From: Kosakonia sacchari SP1 | Lineage (GTDB): Bacteria; Pseudomonadota; Gammaproteobacteria; Enterobacterales; Enterobacteriaceae | Direction: 5' to 3' | Assembly: GCF_000300455.3 (NCBI RefSeq) | Contig: NZ_CP007215.2 | Location: forward strand, 3,038,001-3,102,000 | Length of the DNA: 64,000 nt | Part shown: positions 36,591-45,173 of the stretch, in pieces | Layout: every line of letters begins with the position of its first letter | Numbering within the stretch: position 1 is the stretch's first letter | The notes under the pieces: generated by a model | The model's database searches: none | Seen by the model: only the letters and a program-made list of their open reading frames with translations | What the model was told of the DNA's origin: nothing | Program-made: the position numbers and the translations under genes

Positions 36591-36593
36591 AAA

Positions 36594-37355
36594 TCACCGC
36601 ATAACCAGGCCACCATCGATCACGATAGTTTGGCCAACAATATAACTGGCGGCAGAAGAGCTTAAATACACAATTGTATTTGCTACTTCCTGACACTGCC
36701 CTAAACGTTTCAAAGGGATGGAATGAGTAACCTCACGCACCACAGTACGAGAAACTTTCTTTACCATCCTCGATTCAATCATTCCAGGAGCAACTGCGTT
36801 CACTCGCACACCTCGAGGGGCCAATTCTGCGGCTAATGTTCTGGTAAAACCGAGCAAAGCACCTTTTGACGCACTGTAATTAACCTGGCCTACACTTGGA
36901 ATGACAGCTGCTATAGACGCAACATTGATAATCGCGGGACTTTCTGAACATCTCAACAGCATTAAAGCTTCCTTCGTTAATCTGAAAGTACTCAGCATAT
37001 TTGTATCAATAACAGTACTAAAGTCTTCAAAAGTCATTGACGCAAAGAGACTGTCTTTAACAATACCGGCGTTATTCACTAATACATCGATTTTCGTTAC
37101 TTTAGCATTTAAATATGTCATTAATGTAGCCACCTTTTCAGGATCAGCTATATCACATTGCAATATATTTAATCTTTGCCCTACTGAGTCATTTTCTTTT
37201 AGCTCGTTTAAACGATCCGCATTGGTATTATACAATGCGTAGACTTCACATCCTTGCTCCAGAAATTTTTCGCAGATGGCAATACCAATGTCACCACTGG
37301 CTCCTGATATCAAAACTGTTTTGCCTTTTAGATCATTATATTTATACATTTCCAT
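36594..37355 (-). CDS. FabG-like 3-ketoacyl-ACP reductase
   Basis: An SDR of about 253 residues. It has the nucleotide loop [14 protein letters not shown] in [14 protein letters not shown], catalytic YSASK in [14 protein letters not shown], and the C-terminal [18 protein letters not shown] after NNAG is typical of FabG rather than general SDRs. The start is uncertain: ATGs at 37355 and 37349 have weak ribosome sites, and both overlap the acpS gene end, so translation is probably coupled. It reduces the keto group after each condensation. Confidence 0.9.
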   Translation of the reverse strand: MEMYKYNDLKGKTVLISGASGDIGIAICEKFLEQGCEVYALYNTNADRLNELKENDSVGQRLNILQCDIADPEKVATLMTYLNAKVTKIDVLVNNAGIVKDSLFASMTFEDFSTVIDTNMLSTFRLTKEALMLLRCSESPAIINVASIAAVIPSVGQVNYSASKGALLGFTRTLAAELAPRGVRVNAVAPGMIESRMVKKVSRTVVREVTHSIPLKRLGQCQEVANTIVYLSSSAASYIVGQTIVIDGGLVMR

Positions 37356-37749
37356 TACACACAATTGAGTTAACAACAGATACAGCTACGGCATGAGTAC
37401 GACAATGCGATATGCTAAGTGACACGTCAACAACACCACTTTCCTTTATTACTTCGTTCAATCTTCCAGTAAATAAGAAAGAGGGACAACCATATTCATC
37501 ATGATTTATCTCAATATCTTTAAAGCACACTCCATTCCGGAAACCACAACCAAGCGCTTTAACAATTGATTCTTTCGCTGCCCAGAATCCGGATGCCCTT
37601 TCAAAATCAGGTTCATTGGCATTAATTTTTATTATCTCATTTTTTGTAAATACACGCTGTAAAAAATACACGCCGCCATTGTTAATCGCGTTGGTGATCC
37701 GTTCTACCTCAACGATATCGGTACCGATACGTATTCCTGCATTTTCCAT
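37342..37749 (-). CDS. Holo-ACP synthase (AcpS-type phosphopantetheinyl transferase)
   Basis: A 135-residue enzyme that adds 4'-phosphopantetheine to the ACP serine. It has the two AcpS signatures: [10 protein letters not shown] near the N-terminus, with the metal-binding Asp, and [13 protein letters not shown] in the middle. The length is that of AcpS (about 126 residues). Being in the cluster implies a dedicated activation step for the cluster ACP, separate from housekeeping AcpS. It starts four bases after the TpsB stop and overlaps the ketoreductase gene. Confidence 0.9.
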   Translation of the reverse strand: MENAGIRIGTDIVEVERITNAINNGGVYFLQRVFTKNEIIKINANEPDFERASGFWAAKESIVKALGCGFRNGVCFKDIEINHDEYGCPSFLFTGRLNEVIKESGVVDVSLSISHCRTHAVAVSVVNSIVCNGNV

Positions 37750-37753
37750 AAGG

Positions 37754-39397
37754 TTACAGTTGATAAGTTATATTAAAATTAGATATAAATTGATCTTCAA
37801 CGAGGCCAGCCGGGGATATTAAGGGAGCTGATAAAGAAATATCATATCCTAGTGACTTAATTGTTCCCTTAACCCCAATGATTGACCCAATTATCCTTTT
37901 CCCATCCAAAGCATTTTGTGGGTATATCTCACCTGCAATCTGTCCATAATCCGCACCAAAATATAATTCAGAGTTATAATCCCCGATAGGGAAATGGAAT
38001 GTATTCTGGATATAAAATCCTTTATTTCCGTCTAATCCCGTACTGGTTTCATAGCCTCTAACGTTCCATCGACTGCCGATTGTAAATTGATCTTGTAGTG
38101 TTAACGATGATTGCGAAAATTGAGCACCCATATTTAATTCATAATAATAGAGCAAAGGTTCGGCATTGAACCATTTAACATAGTTTGTATTCAGATTAAA
38201 AACTTGGCTTGTAGAACTCACATCCCCTGACACCATATCTGGTGTTTTCTCACCACCCAACCAAGTCATAAAACGCTGCCAGCTAAGGGAGGAGTCTAAC
38301 GTCGCATCCTGGAGATTTTGTTTAAAATTCAACCCAAGGCGCAGATTACCCATATCTCGCTCTTGCAGCGCTAAATCCACGCCACCCAATTGATACGCAA
38401 CTCTACGCCTTAATATTTCTACGCTCCCGGTTATTTTTTTATCCGTATTGCGGAAAAGGGTTCGGGTTCCTTTTAAACTAAAGTATTGATTTTTTCCCTG
38501 ATAGTTTAAATCCCAATAACTCAGTCCTACACGCTGGCGAGACATGCTACTACTGTAGAAAACTTCATAATCCCAAAAACCTACAGGTATGCTATAAAAG
38601 GTGCTGATGCTTTTATATCCGCCAGTTGTACTGCTGGTACCCGCCAAATAAAAAAGATCGCCAAGCCTTGCAGAGTTGTACAAATAACCTGAAATACCTG
38701 TAAGTATTTTTCCTGTACTTCTATCACCCCAGTTATTATACGTCGTCCTGATATTCCATAATTTATTACGATTAGTGTTGATCACAATATCGCTATCGCC
38801 GTCGCGATTTCCTGGCACGATATTGATCTTAACATCAACACCTGGAACTTTCTGCAAATTCTCCAGCCCCTGTTCAATATCTCGCAGATTAAGAATATCA
38901 CCTGATGTAAATGGCAGGATCCAACTTCTGATGTCATCTTTTGCAATGATTACCTTATTGATCCTTCCTGTTGAAATAGTTAGCTGTAACTTTTTTCCCT
39001 TTAAGTTTTGTACAGGAATATTCACGCGAGTTGTTACATATCCGGCCTTTATATAATAATCCTGCAAGTACGTCGCAACATATTCAATACCTTTCGTACC
39101 AAGGCAACTGTTCGAGATCTCATCCTTTATATTTCGAATCATTTTATTATCCAAAAATTCGTTTTCGAGGATAAGTTCTACAATAGGATAACAATCCTTT
39201 TCAGAGGGCAATTTAAAATCTATAACATTTTTATCTTCAACTTTCGAGAAAACATCTTTTTTATCAATCCGGTTTTCCAGAGCGGTGTTGTTATCATTTT
39301 TTTGCTGTTCTTTGGCTAGTCGTTCTAACTGAGTATCAGCATACGCACGAGCACTGCATAGCAAAATGAAAGCTAAGAAATAAAATTTATTTTCCAT
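37754..39397 (-). CDS. TpsB/ShlB-FhaC-type outer-membrane transporter
   Basis: The first gene of the cluster, about 547 residues from the ATG at 39397 ([20 protein letters not shown], a signal peptide; GAGG a few bases upstream). The reading to 39463 adds a leader that spoils the signal. A coiled, lysine-rich linker is followed by POTRA-type domains ([32 protein letters not shown]). A 16-strand barrel of the ShlB family comes last, including the VRGYE motif in [12 protein letters not shown] and [12 protein letters not shown]. These proteins normally export a large TpsA partner; none is encoded here. It may instead help the product leave the cell or insert it in the outer membrane, which would be unusual. 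Confidence 0.9.
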   Translation of the reverse strand: MENKFYFLAFILLCSARAYADTQLERLAKEQQKNDNNTALENRIDKKDVFSKVEDKNVIDFKLPSEKDCYPIVELILENEFLDNKMIRNIKDEISNSCLGTKGIEYVATYLQDYYIKAGYVTTRVNIPVQNLKGKKLQLTISTGRINKVIIAKDDIRSWILPFTSGDILNLRDIEQGLENLQKVPGVDVKINIVPGNRDGDSDIVINTNRNKLWNIRTTYNNWGDRSTGKILTGISGYLYNSARLGDLFYLAGTSSTTGGYKSISTFYSIPVGFWDYEVFYSSSMSRQRVGLSYWDLNYQGKNQYFSLKGTRTLFRNTDKKITGSVEILRRRVAYQLGGVDLALQERDMGNLRLGLNFKQNLQDATLDSSLSWQRFMTWLGGEKTPDMVSGDVSSTSQVFNLNTNYVKWFNAEPLLYYYELNMGAQFSQSSLTLQDQFTIGSRWNVRGYETSTGLDGNKGFYIQNTFHFPIGDYNSELYFGADYGQIAGEIYPQNALDGKRIIGSIIGVKGTIKSLGYDISLSAPLISPAGLVEDQFISNFNITYQL

Positions 39398-40058
39398 AAC
39401 CTCAAAAAAATTAAAAGTATGAGAACGCCTAACAACTGCCATTATCTTCATAACAACAGCCAAAACAACTTAATTATCCTTAAAGAATAAAAATCAACAC
39501 CCGTTAAACTTCCAATATTATTTCAGTGGTAATATTGTTGACATAATACATAATCAAAAATTATGCATTCAGTTAATTATCTTTGCTATTGTCAGATCAA
39601 CCACTGGTGGTTTAACAGTGATTTCAGCACATAATAGAGCGCTAAAACATCTATTCTGGGATAATCCTGCCCCCTTCAACCTTAAACACCATATAGAGAA
39701 ACATCATGCCATTAGCATCAAGCAATTATATATTTTATAAATATGTATTCTCGCAAGAATAGCCCTTCAACTTTGCACTCTTAAATAAGATTTTAAAGCA
39801 ACAAAATTAAATTTAAGATATATACCTGACTCTGGCACTCAGCAGGACCGGGCTAACTATCAAGATTTTTTTAGGTTGTTGTATCAATAGCACTGGTTAA
39901 TAATCAATCTACGATACAATCATCAGTCTGACAGCTTCGATTGTTGTAAAAAACATAGCAATATATCTATTGTTATGCTGAAATTAATAACCTGACATTT
40001 TAACCTATTACATACATTGCTAATAAAGGACACAGCCTCTGGCTGCTTTGGAATATAT
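39398..40058. promoter_or_regulatory. AT-rich divergent control region of the lipid cluster
   Basis: 661 bases without a convincing gene, between the first cluster gene (leftward) and the membrane-bound regulator (rightward). It is extremely AT-rich, especially 39460-39800, with many short inverted AT repeats. It must hold the promoter for a 16-gene operon. Binding by H-NS-like proteins and by the neighbouring winged-helix regulator is likely but not shown. Confidence 0.6.
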
Positions 40059-40913
40059 ATGTACTGGATTATCAACGACAACATTGAATTCAGACCGGGA
40101 ATGAAAAGACTGTCCTCAGTAAATAACCCTGAAATGAATGTCACGCTTACATCGCCAGCCAGCCGTTGCCTTCTCTTACTGCTTGAAGCATCTCCAGATA
40201 TTGTACTTCAACAAGATTTTTTTAAGAAAGTTTGGGAAGAAGAAGGAATGTTAGTTCCAACGAACACGCTCTACCAAAATATATCCATTGTTCGCCGTGG
40301 ACTGCGTGCTGTTGGTGAGACAGACAGAAGACTTATTGCAACCATTCCCCGGAAAGGTTTTCAGATAGATGACAGTGTAAAAATCTCCAGGCGAAACGAT
40401 AACGAACCGGCTACACCTTTCCCTGTTTCTACTACCAGTAATCAAACAACTTATAACATTCCTGAAGTGTTTAATCAGCCCAAGAATGATGTGAACGATC
40501 AAGTTCTTCCTGCGGAAACAGACGCTCGTACGATTACGAAAGAGAAGCCATTTGCAATGTCGAATGGAGTTTTCGCTGCTTCAGCCTCATTTATCGTAGG
40601 TCTACTCGTCGTTTACCTGGCATGGAATATTAATAATGATGCTGATTTTTTTGAAAGTTATAAATTTATTGAAAAGGAAGATGGTTGTTATTTTTACACT
40701 AAGGATGACAGCCATGATAACAATGAATATTACCTGAAATATAAATCTCTTATTAAAGACTCCGGTTTGAATTGTAAAAATTATCCCTGGATCTATTTCC
40801 CAACATCACAGACTTCACCATCACTCGCTGCTTTAGTCTGCAAGAATAAATTCTCGACAACATCATCACCAGGATGCATTTCACTTTTAATCAGGGGAGT
40901 AAACGGTGACTAA
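40059..40913 (+). CDS. Membrane-anchored winged-helix transcriptional regulator (CadC/ToxR/YqeI-like)
   Basis: About 284 residues from the ATG at 40059 (MYWIINDNIEFRPG); the frame is open to a TTG at 40017, which has no ribosome site. The N-terminal third is an OmpR/CadC-type winged helix (LTSPASRCLLLLLEASPDIV, then LYQNISIVRRGLRAVGETDR and ATIPRKGF). A flexible linker leads to one transmembrane helix (FIVGLLVVYLAWNI) and a periplasmic domain of about 90 residues with four cysteines. Such proteins sense periplasmic signals and bind DNA from the membrane. The next gene overlaps by eight bases and is FidL-like. Position suggests control of the divergent lipid operon. Confidence 0.85.
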   Translation: MYWIINDNIEFRPGMKRLSSVNNPEMNVTLTSPASRCLLLLLEASPDIVLQQDFFKKVWEEEGMLVPTNTLYQNISIVRRGLRAVGETDRRLIATIPRKGFQIDDSVKISRRNDNEPATPFPVSTTSNQTTYNIPEVFNQPKNDVNDQVLPAETDARTITKEKPFAMSNGVFAASASFIVGLLVVYLAWNINNDADFFESYKFIEKEDGCYFYTKDDSHDNNEYYLKYKSLIKDSGLNCKNYPWIYFPTSQTSPSLAALVCKNKFSTTSSPGCISLLIRGVNGD

Positions 40914-41388
40914 AAAAGCAATCTTATTTCTAAGTCTGATTTTTATAAGCGTAGGGATTGTGGCGGGATATTTTTATTACTCATTGCTTATAAAAAATAG
41001 AAATGCTGAGAGTTGTAGCGCTTCAATGATTGTTTTTCATAAAGGCACACAAGCCAACATTACTTTCGATTTTATGTACAATAACGAAAAAAGAAGTGGA
41101 ATCGTTTCAGTAAGCGGAAGTTATCTGGAAAACACGCACCCAGAAGGCACTATACGAAGAGATATCTCTTTTACCTGGACCGAAAATCGCGGCACCTACA
41201 ATTTTCAGTCATCCGGGATAAACAAAGTCGATAGCCTGGAAACCTTACCGGATAAAGTCATCGCTACTGTGTTGCCCGGCTTTTACGTTTATCCGAATAA
41301 AAGCATCACGTATTCAATCCATCCTCAAGGATCGCAAGGATTTCTCTTCACCATTGGTAAACGGCCGCTGTTCTTTTGCGCCCGCTAA
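40906..41388 (+). CDS. FidL/YqeJ-like single-pass membrane protein
   Basis: 160 residues: one N-terminal transmembrane helix (ILFLSLIFISVGIVAGYFYY), then a periplasmic beta-rich domain with cysteines near residue 38 and at the end (PLFFCAR). Proteins of this type regularly follow YqeI-like membrane regulators, much as ToxS follows ToxR. It probably stabilises or tunes the regulator encoded just upstream, whose stop it overlaps. The family assignment is by architecture and recalled resemblance. Confidence 0.75.
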   Translation: MTKKAILFLSLIFISVGIVAGYFYYSLLIKNRNAESCSASMIVFHKGTQANITFDFMYNNEKRSGIVSVSGSYLENTHPEGTIRRDISFTWTENRGTYNFQSSGINKVDSLETLPDKVIATVLPGFYVYPNKSITYSIHPQGSQGFLFTIGKRPLFFCAR

Positions 41389-41561
41389 AAAAAGTAAGCG
41401 AAGGTCATTAAATTTGCCTGATGGGGACGACCAAACCAGTTCTCCCCTGCTTTCATCTTTAATAACAACAGCCAGGCTGATTGAACATCAATGTAATTCA
41501 CGCATTCCCTATACAAGCCCAGAAATGGATTGAATGCACCCATAGCTGATTTTTCGGAATA

Positions 41562-41600
41562 AAAAAAGCCCCAGCTTACTTAGTAAGCTGGGGCTTTATA
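41562..41600 (-). terminator. Terminator after tRNA-Ser
   Basis: A 13-base perfect stem AGCCCCAGCTTAC / GTAAGCTGGGGCT with a short loop. A run of T on the minus strand (AAAAAAA at 41561-41567) follows, immediately after the tRNA 3' end. Confidence 0.9.
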
Positions 41601-41602
41601 TT

Positions 41603-41690
41603 TGGCGGAAGCGCAGAGATTCGAACTCTGGAACCCTTTCGGGTCGCCGGTTTTCAAGACCGGTGCCTTCAACCGCTCGGCCACACTTCC
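41603..41690 (-). tRNA. serT: tRNA-Ser (anticodon UGA)
   Basis: An 88-base class II tRNA read on the minus strand from GGAAGTGTGGCCGAGCGG to CGCTTCCGCCA. The anticodon loop CTTGAAA gives TGA. A long variable arm (GCGACCCGAAAGGGTTCC), T arm GTTCGAATC and encoded CCA are all present. The position next to yccA matches serT of E. coli. The AT-rich accessory block begins on its 3' side, the usual side for island insertion. Confidence 0.97.
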
Positions 41691-41824
41691 GGTGTGAGGC
41701 GCACTATAAACATCCTCGAGTCTCATGTAAAGCCCGGGAATGTTTGTTTGCCTGAAAAACCATCAAAATCGTGTTGTTAGATTGAAATACCAGCACAATG
41801 ACCGTTTATTCAGCGCATCTAAGA

Positions 41825-43453
41825 TCAGTGTTTCTCAATGTACATATCTTTTGTCAGGTATACCCCCAGGCTATCGGGCGCAAACCCACCCACCCAAGGC
41901 TTCACCAGATGCGTACGAACATAATGATAAACCGGGATAGCCGGAACATCCTCTCCAAGGATATCCTCTGCCTGCTGATAATATTTACCACGCTCAGCAA
42001 TATCCTTTGCTTTCGCTGCACTTTTCAGGGCTTCGTCATACGCCGGATTGCTGTATTTGCTCGTGTTTTCACTGTCGCCGGTACGGAAATTATTCAGGAA
42101 AGTGGCTGCATCAGCATAATCTGCAATCCATGCATACCGTACCGCATCAAAATTACCCGTATGCATGGTATCGAGCATGGTTTTCCACTCCTGGTTTTGC
42201 AGCTTTGCATTAACGCCAAGATTTTTTTGCCACATTGAGCTTGCGGCAATCGCGATCCGCTGATGTGTTTCCATCGTGTTATAAAGAAGGCTGAAACTCA
42301 GTGGGTGTTCATCATTAAAGCCAGCTTCATTAAGGAGTTTTTTCGCTTCGGCCAGTCGTTTTTCCCGCGGCCATGATGCGTAATCAGGTGATGCTATTTT
42401 CACACCACCAATTTCTGGCTGGCTCACTACCCATGCAGGGCGCTGCCCCTGTGCCATCACTTTATCCGCGATGACATCTTTATCCAGCGCCATATTGAGT
42501 GCGCGGCGGACTCGTGGATCGTTAAAGGGCGGCTTAGTGGTATTAAACTCGTAATAATAAGTCGCCAGTTGCGGAGCAACATGCACCTGAGCGCCTAACG
42601 TTTTCTTTAACTGCGCAAACTGATTCACAGGAATAGTGTAGGTAATATCAATCTCACCGGCTTTATAGCGGTTAACGTCCGCAGTTTCAGCGTTGATAGG
42701 AAGGTAAGTGACCTTATTAATCACCGTCGCTTTATTATCCCAATAACGTGTATTGCGCTGGGCAACAATGCGTTCATTAACGACCCAATCGGTGATCTTA
42801 TAAGCACCACTCGTCACAATATGTTCCGGCTTTGTCCATTTATCACCAAAACGATTGATCAACACGCTGTCTACCGGAACCAGAGATGGATGCGCCAGCA
42901 TCGGCAGGAAAGATGCCGTAGGTTGCGTCAAAGTGACTTCCAGCGTTGAATCGTCTAACGCCTTCACACCAAGCGTATCAGGCGTTTTTTTTCCTTGCGC
43001 GATATCAGCGGCATTAACAATATGAATATTTCCGGGATAGCTGGCATAAGGGGATGCCGTTTTCGGATCGACTAAACGTTGCCAGCTCCAGACCACATCT
43101 TTTGCCGTGATCGCCGTACCATCAGACCATGTGATCCCCGGGCGTAAGTGGAAAATCCAGACAGTGTTATCTTTGTTCTCCCATTTTTCCGCCAGCCGAG
43201 GTTCAATGGTTCCATCTTTCTTAACTGCAACCAACCCGTCGAAAATATCGCTGATAATGTTGAACTCGACGTCGCTTTCCACTTTATGTGGATCCAGCGA
43301 TGCAGGCTCGCTGCCATTGTTACGCACTAGCTCCTGTTTTTCAGCAAGCGTTGTTCCTGCGGGTACCGTCGCGGCAAACGCGCCAGAGCATGCGCTCAGA
43401 ATGCCGATAGTGAATAATGAAAGTGCAATGTGGTTACGTGTTTGTGGTTTCAT
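41825..43453 (-). CDS. OppA/MppA-like oligopeptide-binding protein (orphan)
   Basis: A 542-residue periplasmic binding protein (SBP_bac_5) with a signal peptide ending AFA-ATVPAGT. A lipobox-like SAC occurs in the signal, so lipidation cannot be excluded. The mature start AEKQELVRNNGSEPASLDPH and the end VKPWVGG...MYI are OppA hallmarks. No opp permease or ATPase gene is near, so it probably docks onto a transporter encoded elsewhere, as MppA does with OppBCDF. It is not part of this region in E. coli and is an accessory gene. Confidence 0.88.
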   Translation of the reverse strand: MKPQTRNHIALSLFTIGILSACSGAFAATVPAGTTLAEKQELVRNNGSEPASLDPHKVESDVEFNIISDIFDGLVAVKKDGTIEPRLAEKWENKDNTVWIFHLRPGITWSDGTAITAKDVVWSWQRLVDPKTASPYASYPGNIHIVNAADIAQGKKTPDTLGVKALDDSTLEVTLTQPTASFLPMLAHPSLVPVDSVLINRFGDKWTKPEHIVTSGAYKITDWVVNERIVAQRNTRYWDNKATVINKVTYLPINAETADVNRYKAGEIDITYTIPVNQFAQLKKTLGAQVHVAPQLATYYYEFNTTKPPFNDPRVRRALNMALDKDVIADKVMAQGQRPAWVVSQPEIGGVKIASPDYASWPREKRLAEAKKLLNEAGFNDEHPLSFSLLYNTMETHQRIAIAASSMWQKNLGVNAKLQNQEWKTMLDTMHTGNFDAVRYAWIADYADAATFLNNFRTGDSENTSKYSNPAYDEALKSAAKAKDIAERGKYYQQAEDILGEDVPAIPVYHYVRTHLVKPWVGGFAPDSLGVYLTKDMYIEKH

Positions 43454-43725
43454 GTCCTTTCGCCTTAATAATGTACTTTGTCACGCCGCGATTACACTCT
43501 TAGCGTCCCAATAGTTATATAGCAATAGATTTCAGTGACATATAAGACACCAGTATGGATCTGCCTCACATTTATTCCTTTATGCTGCGTAGCGCTCATT
43601 ACTGCGCATGAAACACTGTGTCAGCACCGCTGCTTTATGAGTAAAGATGGGTAAAACAACTTTGTCAGCAAGAGAGACTTTTTTAGACTCTGCAAACAAT
43701 TACATCTGTCATAAGAGAGTGACTC

Positions 43726-44385
43726 ATGGATCGTATTATTACTTCATCGCGTGACCGTACTTCCCTGCTAAGTACGCACAAAGTTCTGCGTAACACCTAT
43801 TTCCTTTTAAGCTTAACGCTGACGTTTTCCGCAATTACGGCGACTGCCAGCACCGTATTAATGTTGCCTTCTCCGGGCCTGATCCTGACGCTGGTTGGGA
43901 TGTACGGTTTAATGTTCCTAACTTATAAGCTGGCGAACAAACCGACAGGTATTCTGGCTGCGTTCGCGTTCACTGGTTTCCTCGGCTACATCCTCGGGCC
44001 AATGCTTAATGCATATCTCTCAGCAGGAATGGGCGATCTGATTGGTCTGGCACTGGGCGGCACTGCATTGGTCTTTTTCTGCTGCTCCGCATACGTGTTA
44101 ACGACACGCAAGGATATGTCCTTCCTCGGTGGCATGCTGATGGCGGGTGTAGTGGTAGTACTGATTGGCATGGTCGCGAACATTTTCTTGCAGTTGCCAG
44201 CGTTGCACCTGGCAATCAGCGCTGTATTCATCCTGATTTCCAGCGGCGCTATCCTGTATGAAACCAGCAATATCATCCATGGTGGTGAAACCAACTACAT
44301 CCGCGCCACTGTCAGCCTTTATGTGTCGCTATACAACATCTTTGTCAGCCTATTGAGTATTCTGGGTTTCGCCAATCGAGATTAA
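43726..44385 (+). CDS. yccA: Inner-membrane FtsH modulator YccA (Bax1-I family)
   Basis: 219 residues with seven transmembrane helices of the Bax inhibitor-1 family. It starts [20 protein letters not shown], whose cytoplasmic N-terminus is the part FtsH engages, and ends [12 protein letters not shown], as in E. coli. It inhibits FtsH degradation of SecY under secretion stress. It lies between the orphan oppA-like gene and tusE. Confidence 0.96.
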   Translation: MDRIITSSRDRTSLLSTHKVLRNTYFLLSLTLTFSAITATASTVLMLPSPGLILTLVGMYGLMFLTYKLANKPTGILAAFAFTGFLGYILGPMLNAYLSAGMGDLIGLALGGTALVFFCCSAYVLTTRKDMSFLGGMLMAGVVVVLIGMVANIFLQLPALHLAISAVFILISSGAILYETSNIIHGGETNYIRATVSLYVSLYNIFVSLLSILGFANRD

Positions 44386-44403
44386 ACAATCTTGACTCCC
44401 GAT

Positions 44404-44433
44404 TAGCCCCGCTTATGCGGGGCTTTATTTTTT
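44404..44433 (+). terminator. Terminator after yccA
   Basis: Stem AGCCCCGC / GCGGGGCT with a four-base loop (TTAT), then a T-rich run ending in TTTTTT. Confidence 0.88.
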
Positions 44434-44473
44434 GCTACACTTCCGCCGTTGTTGACTAACGCTGCGAAAAATT

Positions 44474-44803
44474 ATGTTGATCTTTGAAGGTAAAGAAATC
44501 GAAACCGATAGCGAAGGCTATCTAAAAGACACGACTCTGTGGAGTGAAGCCTTAGCGCCTGTCATTGCAGAGAAAGAGAACATAGTTCTCTCTCCTGAGC
44601 ACTGGGAAGTGGTGCGCTTTGTGCGCGAATTTTACCTGGAATTCAATACGTCTCCCGCCATTCGCATGCTGGTAAAAGCGATGGCGAATAAATTTGGCGA
44701 AGAAAAAGGCAACAGCCGCTATTTGTACCGCCTGTTTCCAAAAGGGCCTGCTAAACAGGCGACAAAGATCGCGGGTTTGCCAAAACCGGTGAAGTGCATC
44801 TAA
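44474..44803 (+). CDS. tusE: Sulfur-relay protein TusE
   Basis: A DsrC-family protein of 109 residues that passes persulfide sulfur from TusBCD to MnmA for 2-thiouridine in tRNA wobble positions. The conserved penultimate cysteine in the C-terminal PKPVKCI is present, as is [11 protein letters not shown]. It overlaps the convergent acyP end by four bases. Confidence 0.96.
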   Translation: MLIFEGKEIETDSEGYLKDTTLWSEALAPVIAEKENIVLSPEHWEVVRFVREFYLEFNTSPAIRMLVKAMANKFGEEKGNSRYLYRLFPKGPAKQATKIAGLPKPVKCI

Positions 44804-45081
44804 TAGCGAATACCGAAGTTTGTCCATTCCCTGCCGGGTTGATGCGGTTCGGCAAGCACTCTGTCAACCCGGGCACTACGCGGCCCCCCTGCTTTTAACC
44901 ACGCAACCAACTGATTGACCGCTTGCTCGTCACCGCACGCAACCACTTCAACGCTGCCATCATCAAGGTTACGTGCATACCCCGTTAAACCCAGCTTCTG
45001 CGCTTCGTGCTGTGTGGTATAGCGAAACCCGACGCCCTGCACCATTCCGTGTACCCAGGCGATTGTGCAGACATGTGCCAT
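44800..45081 (-). CDS. acyP: Acylphosphatase
   Basis: A small 93-residue enzyme that hydrolyses acyl phosphates. The catalytic arginine lies in [11 protein letters not shown] and the catalytic asparagine in [13 protein letters not shown], both family signatures. The gene lies between tusE and rlmI in the order known from E. coli (yccX). Confidence 0.96.
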   Translation of the reverse strand: MAHVCTIAWVHGMVQGVGFRYTTQHEAQKLGLTGYARNLDDGSVEVVACGDEQAVNQLVAWLKAGGPRSARVDRVLAEPHQPGREWTNFGIRY

Positions 45082-45173
45082 CTTTGACCCCCTTTCGACT
45101 CAGGCTCGTTGCATTTGCCCGGTGAACCCGTGACAATAGCGCCCATTTTCTTCAGTTTATAGAATAGCCGAAT

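Larger units (their letters stand above)
22876..39397 (-). other. Putative type II fatty-acid/polyene lipid biosynthesis and export gene cluster
   Basis: Sixteen genes on one strand with gaps of 0-101 bases or short overlaps. In transcription order: TpsB transporter, AcpS, ketoreductase, dehydratase, ACP, GcvT-like, KS-CLF fusion, KS-like, KS-like, ABC ATPase, periplasmic protein, FtsX permease, LolA-like, outer-membrane barrel candidate, malonyltransferase, membrane protein. All steps of iterative chain extension except enoyl reduction are present, which favours an unsaturated (polyene) product. No thioesterase, CoA ligase, NRPS or glycosyltransferase is recognised. The whole block is AT-rich against its flanks, implying transfer. 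Confidence 0.7.

Noticed and set aside
22876-39397. Interpretation as a classical aryl polyene (APE) cluster
   Set aside because: The hallmark ammonia lyase, AMP ligase, MMPL exporter and LPLAT/glycosyltransferase-type genes are not seen, while GcvT-like, TpsB and FtsX/LolD genes are. The product class is left open.
37754-39397. Classical two-partner secretion locus
   Set aside because: There is no large TpsA gene in the window, and the following genes encode ACP-dependent enzymes.
41603-41690. tRNA-Ser as an integrative-element attachment site with a flanking repeat
   Set aside because: I found no second copy of the tRNA 3' end and no integrase gene in the AT-rich block, so a mobile element cannot be called.
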